Assembly (NCBI GenBank): GCA_046730475.1
Contig: JBKPIY010000013.1
Coordinates: forward strand, 1 to 22,721
Reading direction: 5' to 3'
From: JBKPIY01 sp046730475
GTDB taxonomy: Bacteria; Actinomycetota; Thermoleophilia; Solirubrobacterales; 70-9
DNA length: 22,721 nt
In this document: positions 1 through 6,163 of the stretch, piece by piece
Position numbering within the stretch: the first letter of the stretch is position 1
Layout of the letters: each line of letters begins with the position of its first letter
Translations under genes and position numbers: made by a program
Notes under the pieces: generated by a model
The model's input: the letters and a program-made list of their open reading frames with translations, nothing else
What the model was told of the DNA's origin: nothing
The model's database searches: none

Positions 1-212
1 CGAGGAGGCCGCGCGCGAGCGCGGCGTGCGGGCCGAGTTGCTGCTGAATAGCCCAAAGCCCGACCAGCTCGCGCGGATCGCCGAGCTCGTGGCAAGCGGA
101 GACGTGCGCGTGGAGATCGCCGCGGCGATCCCTCTCGCCGAAGTGAAGCGCGCACGAGCTCAATGAGAGCGGCCACGCGCGGGGGAAGCTCGTGCTGACC
201 ATCGCGACGTGA
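1..212 (+). pseudogene. C-terminal end of an MDR-family quinone oxidoreductase, partial and frameshifted
   Basis: This is the last part of a zinc-independent medium-chain dehydrogenase/reductase (NADPH:quinone oxidoreductase type). The gene enters from the left edge. Reading from base 2 gives a stretch ending IPLAEVKRA, then a stop at 164-166. The family's normal C-terminus continues in another frame as HELNESGHARGKLVLTIAT, with a TGA at 210-212. The join falls at about 149-153 and needs two missing bases or one extra base. The pattern 'PLAEV..AHEL..SGHARGK.VL' is the standard end of these enzymes, where the last strand closes the catalytic domain next to the Rossmann fold. The substrate cannot be told from the tail. 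Whether the frameshift is biological or a sequencing error is unclear, because similar shifts recur in this window. Confidence 0.75.
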
Positions 213-434
213 GCGCCAGCATGCCGCGGGGACACTCTGGCGAAACGCCGGACGGCGAAACCGTGCCGCAGGCGGCTGCTAACGCGTGAGGGTGTCCTGA
301 AACTGCTGGCGGTCGGGCCCGGCGGCTCCGCGGATCAGCCAGCAAGCTGGATCGGTGCTGGAGGCCTTCCGTGAGTGCTGCGGGGGGCGGCTTCGAGCGT
401 GCGACGCCGGCGTGGGCGGCGTAGGGTCAGCGAG

Positions 435-1346
435 GTGAATGGGCGTCCAATCGGGGTGATCGGCGTCCCGAGCAGCGCCGGGGCGTTCGCACCGGGCCAG
501 GAGCGAGCGCCCGCCGCCCTGCGGCGGGCCGGCCTGATCAAGCTCCTTCGTGCGGCGGGAGTCGACGTGCGCGACCACGGCGATCGCGAGGTCTGGCGCT
601 GGCGACCGGACCGCGAGCATCGGCGCGCGCAGAATCTCGACAGAGTCGTCGAGACCGTCCATGACACTGCCCGCAGCGTCGCCGAAGCGGTCGCCGCGGG
701 CGAGGCGACTTTGGTGTTGGGCGGCGACTGCACGGTCGGGGTCGGGACCGTCGCGGGGCATATCGAGAGCGCGGAGCGTCTCGGGCTCATCTACTTCGAC
801 ACCCACGCCGACCTCAACGTCCCCGAGAGCGTCCGGCCGGGCGCGCTTGACTGGATGGGGGTGGCGCACATGCTCGGCGAGGAGGGCGCGGAGCGCGACC
901 TGGTCGAAGTCGGGCCAAGGGCGCCGTTGCTCGAGCCCGACCAGGTCGTTCTCTTCGGCTGGGGCCCCGAGCAGGCGACGGCGCACGAGCGGGAGGCGAT
1001 CGAGCGGCTCTCGATCGAGGTCATCTCGGTCGACGAGGTCAGCGCAGATCCCGCCGCCGCCGCGGCCCACGCACTCGAGTTGCTCGAGGTTCGGGCGGAG
1101 CGCCTCCTCGTTCACTTCGACGTCGACGTCATCGACTTCACAGACACGCCGCTTTCCGAGAACACCGGACGCAACGAGGGGCTCGCCTACCCGGACGCCG
1201 CGCAAGCTCTGCACGCCCTGCTCCGATCGCCCGCGCTTTCCGGCCTCACGATCACCGAGTTGAACCCCGACCATGTCGAGGCGGGCGCCGGGAGCATCGA
1301 GGTGCTGGCGCGTGACCTGGCGGGCGGCCTCGCCGGGAGGCAGTAG
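435..1346 (+). CDS. Arginase/agmatinase-superfamily ureohydrolase-like protein
   Basis: The 303-residue product belongs to the ureohydrolase superfamily, whose members hydrolyse a C-N bond of guanidino compounds (arginine, agmatine, formiminoglutamate) using two Mn ions. Visible metal-site motifs are LGGDC near residue 95, YFDTHAD near 120-126 (D-x-H-x-D), and HFDVDVID near 228-234 (D-x-D-x-x-D), with a late ELNPDH segment holding a conserved acidic residue. The first motif is normally GGDHS; here the His metal ligand is replaced by Cys. The GTG at 435 is chosen because homology begins at once (NGRPIGVIGVPSSAG). An ATG at 375 would add a low-complexity Arg-rich leader. The gene stands alone. 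The fold is near certain, but the substrate is unknown and the Cys leaves open a changed metal site or another reaction. Confidence 0.85.
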   Translation: MNGRPIGVIGVPSSAGAFAPGQERAPAALRRAGLIKLLRAAGVDVRDHGDREVWRWRPDREHRRAQNLDRVVETVHDTARSVAEAVAAGEATLVLGGDCTVGVGTVAGHIESAERLGLIYFDTHADLNVPESVRPGALDWMGVAHMLGEEGAERDLVEVGPRAPLLEPDQVVLFGWGPEQATAHEREAIERLSIEVISVDEVSADPAAAAAHALELLEVRAERLLVHFDVDVIDFTDTPLSENTGRNEGLAYPDAAQALHALLRSPALSGLTITELNPDHVEAGAGSIEVLARDLAGGLAGRQ

Positions 1347-1748
1347 GCGCGCCGGGGCGAGCGGCCCGTCGCCCGGTGGCCGCGTCGAATACGGCTCTCG
1401 CTCGCGCGGATCCAGCTTGTGAACGCGCGCTTTCGGTCCGCCTCTGCGGCGATCGTCTCGGCGCCGCGTTGCTGTGCCGCCGCGCCGCCGTGTAGCCGTC
1501 GACGGGCAGCAGGCCATACTCGGTTTTGACCACGAGGACGGCGTCCTGCGCGGGGGAAGGCGGCGCGCGGACGCCCCGGGCGTGGCCGGGGCGTCCCACA
1601 TCAGGGCCCTGCTATCGATCTCCCAGGTGTTGCAAGAACTTGGGGTTAGTCCGGGCTAGCCTTCCGGTCTGTGATCTCCACCAACCAGTTTTGAAACAAT
1701 CCAACTGACATATCAGCTCCCTGCCGCGGTCGTGTCTGGTAGCGACCC
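1347..1748. other. Intergenic stretch, no gene recognised
   Basis: About 400 bases lie between the arginase-like gene and the end of the permease gene. Short open frames exist on both strands, but none shows a recognisable motif. The segment from about 1620 to 1745 is visibly richer in A and T than its surroundings. One strong hairpin lies at 1569-1596. Confidence 0.4.
1569..1596. other. Perfect 11-bp stem, 6-nt loop hairpin
   Basis: The left arm GGACGCCCCGG (1569-1579) and right arm CCGGGGCGTCC (1586-1596) are exact reverse complements around the loop GCGTGG. No T-run follows on either strand, so it is not a classical intrinsic terminator. It lies about 220 bases past the stop of the arginase-like gene. 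It could stop transcription in a U-tract-independent way, be an RNA structure, or be a chance product of high GC. Confidence 0.4.
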
Positions 1749-1774
1749 GTATTCGAGCAGCCAGGCTCGAATAC
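1749..1774 (-). terminator. Candidate hairpin terminator of the DMT permease gene
   Basis: GTATTCGAG (1749-1757) and CTCGAATAC (1766-1774) form a perfect 9-bp inverted repeat with an 8-base loop. It begins 24 bases past the stop codon of the minus-strand permease gene, which is the right place for a terminator. It is less GC-rich than the surroundings, so it is unlikely to be a composition accident. There is no T-run after it on the minus strand, so factor-independent termination is only inferred. Confidence 0.45.
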
Positions 1775-1797
1775 ACCCAGTAGCCCGTGCCCCAGCG

Positions 1798-1815
1798 TCA
1801 TTTGTTTGAGCCGAT
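1798..1815. repeat. 18-bp direct repeat, copy 1
   Basis: TCATTTGTTTGAGCCGAT is identical to 3996-4013, in the same orientation, 2.2 kb apart. In this copy the sequence is the 3' end and stop codon of the permease gene. The repeat is AT-rich for this window, so chance identity is unlikely. Confidence 0.6.
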
Positions 1816-2724
1816 CGTGGTGGCAGCTGCCCCGGCGGGCTTGTCGTGCGGATCGACAACCCGGAGCGGGGCGGGGAGCAGGGCCGCACCTGCGATGACG
1901 AGTCCGAACGCAATCATCCGTCCGGCGATCGCCACGGCCCCGGTCCCGATCGAATCACGGAAGACCAGGACGCCGCCGACGATCGCGACGAGGTTGGCCG
2001 CCACCGAGGTGAGCGCGATGACCTCGACGCCCGGGCCGACCTGCAGGCCGCGGGCCGAGGCATAGAAGGCGATCACCGAGGCGGCCAGCGCCGCGAACGT
2101 CCACGGGCTGATCAGCTCGAGCACCCCGCCTTGCACGGCGTGGGTGAGGAACTTGAGCGCGACGTCGGAAATGCCGAACAGCGCGCCGGCAGCTGCGCCG
2201 AGGAGCACGCCCTCCCTTGCCTGCAGGACGCGGAGGCGGCCAGCCATCGCGGCAATTCCCGTGGCGAGTAGAAGGACGGTGCATTCGACGGTGATCAGGG
2301 CGGCAAGTGCGTAGCGCGGAGGCTCGCCGGGCTGTGATCCTTGCGTAACGCCGATGACCGCAAGCCCTGCCGCTGTGATGATCACACCAATCCACTGGCG
2401 GCGACCGAGGCGGAAACCGAAGTATCGCTCGGCGAGCACAGCGAGGAAGACCAGCCCGGCCGAGAGGACAGCTTGCACGATCGACAGCGGAGCTAGCGCA
2501 AGGGCGCCTACGTGAAGCGCCCAGGCTCCCACCGCCACCAGCCAGCCCACCGCGAACCACCTGGAGCGAAAGAGCTCGGTTGCGCTTCGCAGCGGCTTCC
2601 AAACGCGTACGGGCGGCGCCGAGACCGCGCCGCGCTGCTTGAACAGAAAGGAGACGCTCGTCGCGAGCGCGCAGGCTAGGGCGAGCGCGAGTCCGAAGAT
2701 CACATCGCTTGGGATCTTCTCCAA
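1798..2724 (-). CDS. DMT-superfamily permease (EamA-like)
   Basis: The 308-residue product is an inner-membrane protein of the drug/metabolite transporter type. About nine hydrophobic segments are visible, starting with FGLALALACALATSVSFLF and including LALAPLSIVQAVLSAGLVFL and AALAASVIAFYASARGLQVG. Two repeated halves are each marked by a basic loop after a helix, such as FGFRLGRRQWIGV. The substrate cannot be read from the sequence. The TTG at 2724 gives the full frame; a GTG at 2703 is an alternative and is closer to where homologs usually begin. It lies 32 bases after the stop of the upstream winged-helix regulator on the same strand, so the two are probably one operon, with the regulator controlling the exporter. 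The stop codon lies inside an 18-bp sequence repeated at 3996-4013, and a hairpin follows it. Confidence 0.85.
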   Translation of the reverse strand: MEKIPSDVIFGLALALACALATSVSFLFKQRGAVSAPPVRVWKPLRSATELFRSRWFAVGWLVAVGAWALHVGALALAPLSIVQAVLSAGLVFLAVLAERYFGFRLGRRQWIGVIITAAGLAVIGVTQGSQPGEPPRYALAALITVECTVLLLATGIAAMAGRLRVLQAREGVLLGAAAGALFGISDVALKFLTHAVQGGVLELISPWTFAALAASVIAFYASARGLQVGPGVEVIALTSVAANLVAIVGGVLVFRDSIGTGAVAIAGRMIAFGLVIAGAALLPAPLRVVDPHDKPAGAAATTIGSNK

Positions 2725-2756
2725 CGGCCGTCATGCCTGCTGGCTCGTCTTGTCGC

Positions 2757-3056
2757 CTAGCCGATCAGGACCTCGAGCAAATCGCCCACCTCACGCTCCT
2801 CGGCCAGGGGGTGGCGCAGCGGTAGCTTGGCCTTGACTTGGTAGTGGTTGCGCCTGCCCCGTCGCTCGCGCATCACGTAGCCCTCGTCGACGAGGTCGGA
2901 CACGATTCGGTGGGCGGCGCGTTCGGTGATGCCGACGGCGGCAGCGATGTCTCGCAGCCGGATGCCGGGGTCGCGGGCCACGCAGACCAGGACGTGCGCG
3001 TGGTTGGTCAGGAAGTCCCAGCGGGGGGCGATCTGTCGTGAGTCTTGCTCTGCCAT
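2757..3056 (-). CDS. MarR/winged-helix transcriptional regulator
   Basis: The 99-residue single-domain DNA-binding protein begins MAEQDSRQIAPRWDFLTNHA. The winged-helix core is visible: LRDIAAAVGITERAAHRIVSD is the helix-turn-helix with its recognition helix, followed by the wing EGYVMRERRGRRNHYQVK. After the wing come PLRHPLAEEREVGDLLEVL. This is a common actinobacterial family of about 100 residues. The ATG at 3056 was chosen because homologs begin near this point; an in-frame ATG at 3074 would add six residues. Neither start has a clear ribosome binding site, so leaderless translation is possible. It precedes the DMT permease gene by 32 bases on the same strand and probably regulates it. 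A 13-bp palindrome upstream (3088-3100) is a candidate operator. The ligand is unknown. Confidence 0.85.
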   Translation of the reverse strand: MAEQDSRQIAPRWDFLTNHAHVLVCVARDPGIRLRDIAAAVGITERAAHRIVSDLVDEGYVMRERRGRRNHYQVKAKLPLRHPLAEEREVGDLLEVLIG

Positions 3057-3087
3057 ACCGGAAAAGTATTTCATGAATGCGTGATAA

Positions 3088-3100
3088 CATGTAAGACATG
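3088..3100. promoter_or_regulatory. Candidate operator CATGT-AAG-ACATG between divergent genes
   Basis: A perfect 5-3-5 inverted repeat lies 31 bases upstream of the regulator start, in the most AT-rich part of the divergent spacer (about 3057-3100). Its right arm includes the ATG of the small plus-strand ORF at 3098. Its size and position suit a dimeric winged-helix repressor acting on both directions. Binding is inferred. Confidence 0.45.
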
Positions 3101-3238
3101 GCAACGGATTCCACACCGATTTCCTCAGCACCGATTCCTCCAGCGTCGCCGATGCCGGCCGCGTCGCCGATGCCGGCCGCGTCGCCGGTCCCGCCCCCGT
3201 CCATCGTGCCGTCGGGGTCCACACAAACGGAGCCATGA
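3098..3238 (+). CDS. Small Pro/Ala/Ser-rich ORF (46 aa) overlapping the next gene
   Basis: An ATG at 3098 opens a 46-residue frame beginning MATDSTPISSAPIPPASP and ending with its TGA inside the ATGA of the next gene (3235-3238). Half of the residues or more are Pro, Ala or Ser, and an 18-bp unit encoding a SPMPAA-type hexapeptide occurs twice. The four-base overlap suggests translational coupling. No good ribosome binding site precedes the ATG, so translation may be leaderless. Proline-rich disordered N-terminal segments are common in front of the GYD-type helical domain in actinobacteria. An alternative reading is therefore that this ORF and the next are one gene split by a frameshift near 3235. 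No function is assigned. Confidence 0.5.
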   Translation: MATDSTPISSAPIPPASPMPAASPMPAASPVPPPSIVPSGSTQTEP

Positions 3239-3606
3239 AGATGACCACCGTCAAAGAGCCGGTGGCGGGCTACGACAAGCTCAAGGCCAAGGATCTGATC
3301 GCTTCGCTCTCCAGCCATTCGCAGGTCGAGCTGGCAGAGATCGACAGCTACGAGCGGGCTCACCAGGGTCGCGAGGCCGTGTTCAACAAGCTCCGCTGGA
3401 TGCGCCAGGATGAACCGCTTCCGGGCTACGACGCCTTCAGCGCGGAGGAGGCCGTGGCCGCGCTCGACAAGGCCGACCTCGCAGCGATCAAGCGGGTACG
3501 TGGATACGAGCGCAAATTCCGCGCTCGTCGCGAGGTCCTGGACGAAGTGGACCGCCTCCATCGAGAGCGCCGGGTCCCGCTCGTCTCTCGCGACGCGAAC
3601 CGTTAG
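3235..3606 (+). CDS. Conserved hypothetical with two GYD/YER helical repeats (DUF8129-like)
   Basis: The 123-residue soluble product is built of two copies of one helical unit. Copy 1 spans about residues 12-54: GYDKLKAKDLIASL, then LAEIDSYERAH, then REAVFNKLRWM. Copy 2 spans about 64-110: GYDAFSAEEAVAALD, then LAAIKRVRGYERK, then REVLDEVDRL. Each copy has the pattern GYD-x(10)-L, then Y-E-R and R-x-x-V. In actinobacteria this unit usually occurs once, as a small acidic domain of unknown function. Charged residues dominate and no membrane segment or signal peptide is seen. The gene overlaps the upstream small ORF by four bases and is followed by another small gene 56 bases downstream. An internal ATG at 3241 is an alternative start. 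The molecular role is unknown. Confidence 0.75.
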   Translation: MKMTTVKEPVAGYDKLKAKDLIASLSSHSQVELAEIDSYERAHQGREAVFNKLRWMRQDEPLPGYDAFSAEEAVAALDKADLAAIKRVRGYERKFRARREVLDEVDRLHRERRVPLVSRDANR

Positions 3607-3662
3607 ACCCCGCTCCCCGCGCTCTCCGGAGCCGGCGAACCGAGCAAGGAAGGAACAGGCTT

Positions 3663-3863
3663 ATGCCCACGATCATCGTTAGGACCGACGCAAGCAGCGA
3701 GCTTAGGACCGACGCAAGCAGCGAGCAAGATTCCACCGTCATGCTTTGGGAGAATGTTCAACCGGAACACTTCGCCAGCAATCACCACGCCGCCCAACTG
3801 ATCGAGCGCGTGGGGTGGGCGGTTACCGATGCGAAGAACGCCGAGGACATCGGGGCCAGCTAA
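3663..3863 (+). CDS. Small conserved hypothetical protein (66 aa)
   Basis: The gene has a strong purine-rich ribosome binding site (AAGGAAGGAA, about 3647-3656) just before its ATG. The product begins MPTIIVRTDASSE and ends with an amphipathic half, EHFASNHHAAQLIERVGWAV. I recall similar short actinobacterial proteins starting MPTIIV.TD with an L.ER..WAV end, all without known function. Inside is an exact 24-bp tandem duplication that repeats RTDASSE(L/Q). It is the last of three small plus-strand genes and may be co-transcribed with the GYD-repeat gene 56 bases upstream. No signal peptide or membrane segment is present. Confidence 0.65.
   Translation: MPTIIVRTDASSELRTDASSEQDSTVMLWENVQPEHFASNHHAAQLIERVGWAVTDAKNAEDIGAS
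3679..3726. repeat. Exact 24-bp tandem duplication inside a coding region
   Basis: The bases 3679-3702 are repeated without change at 3703-3726. The unit length is a multiple of three, so the frame is kept and eight residues are duplicated. Exact identity, including third positions, points to a recent duplication. Confidence 0.9.
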
Positions 3864-4130
3864 GGGCGACTTTCACGCGGGCGGGTGGGGGCCGGCGGGG
3901 AACGGTGTATCGCCTGGGACTGCTGCGGTTCCATAGCTGCGACAGCGCGGAGGTCCGCTACAGCTCACGATCAGCGAGCGCGCGGTGGGCTACCTTCATT
4001 TGTTTGAGCCGATTTTCGTGCCCAGATTGGGCGGTCACCGGCGATAACGGGGCGATCCCGCCCCGAGCCTGCCGGCGTCCAGAGCCCGGCGGAAGCGAGC
4101 GTACGGGCAGCTGCTGGGCGCATCGAACAC
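3864..4130. other. Non-coding stretch with repeat copy and short hairpins
   Basis: No gene is recognised here. The stretch contains the second copy of the 18-bp direct repeat (3996-4013), a small palindrome GCCCA-GAT-TGGGC (4020-4032) and GGGGCG-ATCC-CGCCCC (4049-4064). The frames open across it lack any motif I know. It separates the small-gene cluster from the flavoprotein fossil. Confidence 0.4.
3996..4013. repeat. 18-bp direct repeat, copy 2
   Basis: This copy is identical to 1798-1815 and lies in non-coding sequence. The two copies bracket the permease, regulator and three small genes. Flanking bases differ on both sides of the two copies. Confidence 0.6.
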
Positions 4131-4358
4131 ATGTTCGCACAGTGGGCCGGTGCCGCAGGCTTGATTCAGTCGAGGCGAACCAGCGCGCGCCGGTCGGCGC
4201 CCCGCCGAGAGGGCGCGTCCCCGAGCGAGGAGCCGCTGTGGTGGCCACCCGGGAAGGTGGCGGGGTCGCGCCTCGCGCCCTATCTGAGGGGCGATGGCCC
4301 CGATTCCCCGCCGCTCCAGGACCTTGCCGACCCCGGACCGGGCGCGAGGGAGACGTGA
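4131..4358 (+). pseudogene. C-terminal tail of a FAD/NAD(P)-dependent oxidoreductase (fossil)
   Basis: The last part of this frame reads SEEPLWWPPGKVAGSRLAPYL. That pattern (E-PLWWPP-K-x-G-x-x-LAPYL) marks the C-terminal end of a sulfide:quinone-oxidoreductase/NDH-2-like flavoprotein family. The FAD- and NAD-binding domains that should precede it, some 350 residues, are absent. Upstream sequence in all frames shows no GxGxxG motif. The stop overlaps the start of the next small gene as GTGA (4355-4358), which looks like a surviving operon join. I take this as a truncated relic that kept its downstream partner. The exact left edge is uncertain; homology is clear only from about 4215. Confidence 0.55.
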
Positions 4359-4548
4359 GCGATCATCGGGACTCGCTCGAGCTGGCCCTAAGCGGGGCCG
4401 ATGCGAGCGCTGCCACGGGCGACTATCGGGGCGCCCTGGCTGGGTGCAGGTGGCCGAGGACCTGGACGTCGCCCTGCCGCTCGAGTACGGCGAGCGACGG
4501 CGAAGGTGGGAGGCCGAGCTCGAGAAGGGGCGCCTGGCGCACCACTGA
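4355..4548 (+). CDS. Small conserved hypothetical (64 aa), one frameshift
   Basis: Translation from the GTG at 4355 gives VSDHRDSLELALSGADASAA and TGDYRGAL. It then loses frame, and the continuation WVQVAEDLDVALPLEYGERR is in the next frame, ending at 4548. Adding one C in GGCTGG near 4440 (CTGGCCTGG) restores a single 64-residue protein. The pattern 'A-x-A-A-x-GDY-x-GAL-x-W-[LV]-x-x-x-E ... P-x-x-Y-x-x-[KR]-R-x-x-W' is that of a small helical hairpin protein often found directly after flavoprotein genes in related genomes, as here. The four-base overlap with the flavoprotein tail agrees with that. Function is unknown. Confidence 0.55.
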
Positions 4549-4643
4549 GGCTTGCCGCCAACTGACGCCCGCCCGGCCGCCCAACCCCTGGCAGGGAAGG
4601 GAGCCAGCGAGACACCGCCATAACACCTATTTCCGCTGTATCT

Positions 4644-4964
4644 GAAGCGCTTGGTCTCAGCGGCGATCAGCCCGAGCGTCCCCTGCATCCAGTCCATGTC
4701 CGGCGCGCTTACCGCTTCGATCCGGATGATGTCCGGCAGGGCGGCGACCAGGTTTCGCGCCGCCGGGTGGTCGAAGCGAACCGCTCCGCACATCAGCCTC
4801 GTCAATGCTCCCCCGCCCCCATGGCGAAGGACCTCGTAGCGGTCGGAGATCTCCTCGCGATCGAGGTCGAGGATCCCCGGTGCCGGCGCCCCCGCCTCGC
4901 TTCGCAGCCGGTGGCCGGCCCCGTGGGTGACGAGCGCGAGGTCCCCGGGCTGGAGCTGGCAACA
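4644..4964 (-). pseudogene. Internal fragment of an AraC-family regulator (cupin domain only)
   Basis: On the minus strand the frame from 4964 reads QLQPGDLALVTHGAGHRLRS, then DRYEVLRHGGGG, then LMCGAVRFDHPAARNLVAAL and MDWMQGTLGLIAAETKRF. This is the effector-binding cupin domain of AraC-type regulators, matching the known pattern 'GD-x(3)-[LF]-PHG-x-x-H ... YE-x-LRHGGGG ... CG-x-[FV]-RF-x-HPAA-x-x-L'. About 50 N-terminal residues and the entire C-terminal double helix-turn-helix are missing. The frame continues below 4644 without similarity. The fragment ends 15 bases from the cupin gene on the opposite strand. It cannot bind DNA and is best read as a fossil. Confidence 0.65.
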
Positions 4965-4978
4965 CCCTCGAGAACCCG

Positions 4979-5502
4979 GTGACGGGCGAGCGCTTCACGT
5001 TCACGGACACCGCCACTACCACCGGTGGCGAGCTGCTCGCGTCCGAGCTCGGCCTGCGTTCCGGCGGCCAGGTCCCGGTGCCGCACGTCCACCCGATCCA
5101 GACCGAGCGCTTCGAGGTCCTTCACGGCCACATGCGCTTTCGGATCCGCTGGCGAACGGTCGTGGCCGGGCCGGGCGAGGTCGTCGAGGTGAGCCGGACC
5201 TCACGCACGGGTTCGCCAACGCCGGAGACGAGGAGGCCCGGGTGCGGGTCGAGGTCCGTCCGGCCCTGGCGATAGAGGAGATGCTCGGCGAGGTCGTGGC
5301 GATGGCCCGGACGGGGCGAATGTCACGACGCGGCTTGCCGCGCAATCCCCTCGATTTCGCCCTGCTGGCGAGGGCATACGACCGGGAGGCTGATGCCCCG
5401 CTCCTGAGCGTCCGCGCGGAGCGGCTTCTGCTCGCCCCGCTCGTGTTCGCCGCCCGCCGGCTGCGGCCTCGCGCGATCGACGCCCAGGGGGCGCTCTCGT
5501 GA
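4979..5502 (+). CDS. Cupin-domain protein, one frameshift
   Basis: The GTG at 4979 opens a beta-barrel cupin: FTDTATTTGGELLASELGLR, then VPVPHVHPIQTERFEVLHGH (first cupin motif with H-x-H-x(4)-E), then GPGEVVEV. The frame then breaks, and DLTHGFANAGDEEARVRVEV with the long tail runs on in another frame to 5502. Adding one G at about 5192 (GTGGAGCCG) restores 174 residues. The tail (IEEMLGEVVAMARTGRMSRR, then PLDFALLARAYDRE and LLLAPLVFAARR) is the usual helical C-terminus of this family, which binds a metal or small ligand of unknown identity. The gene is convergent with the GNAT gene downstream. No ribosome binding site is obvious. Confidence 0.7.
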
Positions 5503-5581
5503 CCAGTTGCCGTCGGGCGACCAGGCCAGTGCTCGCCCCCCGGCCCGGGAAGGGCCCCGCGAGCAGCCCACGGCCTATCCG

Positions 5582-6163
5582 TCAGGGGGCGCGGATCGTG
5601 CTCAGGTCCCCCGCGCCCCCGACCGCGCTTGCCCCCGCGCTCCCTGCCGCGGGGGCTTCCGTTCGTTCAAGCTCGAGCTCGTAGCGCTGATAGGTGATCC
5701 GATCACGGCCCCAGCGCGGAGCCGTCTCCTCCGAGACCACGGCAAAGCCGTGCTCGCGGTACAGGTGGGCCGCCGCCTCGAGCTCGCTGAAGGTCTCGAG
5801 CCAGACCCGGGCATAGCCGGACTCCCGTGCCCGCGCGACCATCTCGCCCACCAGCCGGCGGCCAAGGCCGTGGCCGCGGAGCCGGGAGTCGAGCAGTACC
5901 CATCGCAGCGCCGCCTCGTCCCTGCCCTCGTCAGTGAGACCGATGCTGCCCGCGTGCTGACCGTCGTACTCGACGATCCGGATCGCCTCGCGCTCGCGCG
6001 GGAAGCCGCGGGCGGCGGCCCGCGCAACGCTCGCCGCCACCTGCGCCTCGAACATCGAGTCGACGCCGTACTCGGGCCGGTAGACCAGGCCGTGGTGAGC
6101 GATGATCGCCCCCAGGTCGCCGGGGCGAAGCTCGCGGCGGATCCCGAAGGCGGAGGTGATCAC
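5582..6163 (-). CDS. GNAT-family N-acetyltransferase
   Basis: The 193-residue product starts at the GTG at 6163 (VITSAFGIRRELRPGDLGAI). GNAT features are in order: the N-terminal motif RPGDLGAIIAHHGLVY, the central strand AIRIVEYDGQHAGSIGL, RWVLLDSRLRGHGLGRRLV (motif A, with the acetyl-CoA pyrophosphate loop R-G-x-G-x-G/R) and the C-terminal HLYREHGFAVVSEE (motif B). Residues after about 180 are low-complexity Ala/Gly. The 5' end overlaps the preceding small gene by four bases (GTGA), so the two are probably translationally coupled. The pair is divergent from the LysR gene, whose operator lies between them, so LysR control is likely. The acceptor substrate is unknown. Confidence 0.85.
   Translation of the reverse strand: MITSAFGIRRELRPGDLGAIIAHHGLVYRPEYGVDSMFEAQVAASVARAAARGFPREREAIRIVEYDGQHAGSIGLTDEGRDEAALRWVLLDSRLRGHGLGRRLVGEMVARARESGYARVWLETFSELEAAAHLYREHGFAVVSEETAPRWGRDRITYQRYELELERTEAPAAGSAGASAVGGAGDLSTIRAP

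Noticed and set aside
279..1601. 440-residue minus-strand open frame
   Set aside because: It is the antisense shadow of the arginase-like gene. It is rich in Arg/Gly/Asp with no family motif, while the plus strand has clear metal-site motifs.
3138..3193. Tandem 18-bp units that might be a regulatory iteron array
   Set aside because: The units are in frame within the small ORF and repeat a Pro/Ala/Ser codon pattern. Low-complexity coding explains them.
4020..4064. Two short GC palindromes as a terminator
   Set aside because: Stems of 5-6 bp with GC arms are frequent in such DNA. There is no T-run and no gene end next to them.
3746..4645. 299-residue plus-strand open frame
   Set aside because: It overlaps the small 3663 gene and the flavoprotein tail in another frame. 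Its residue make-up (Arg/Gly/Pro/Ser) is that of a GC-rich shadow.
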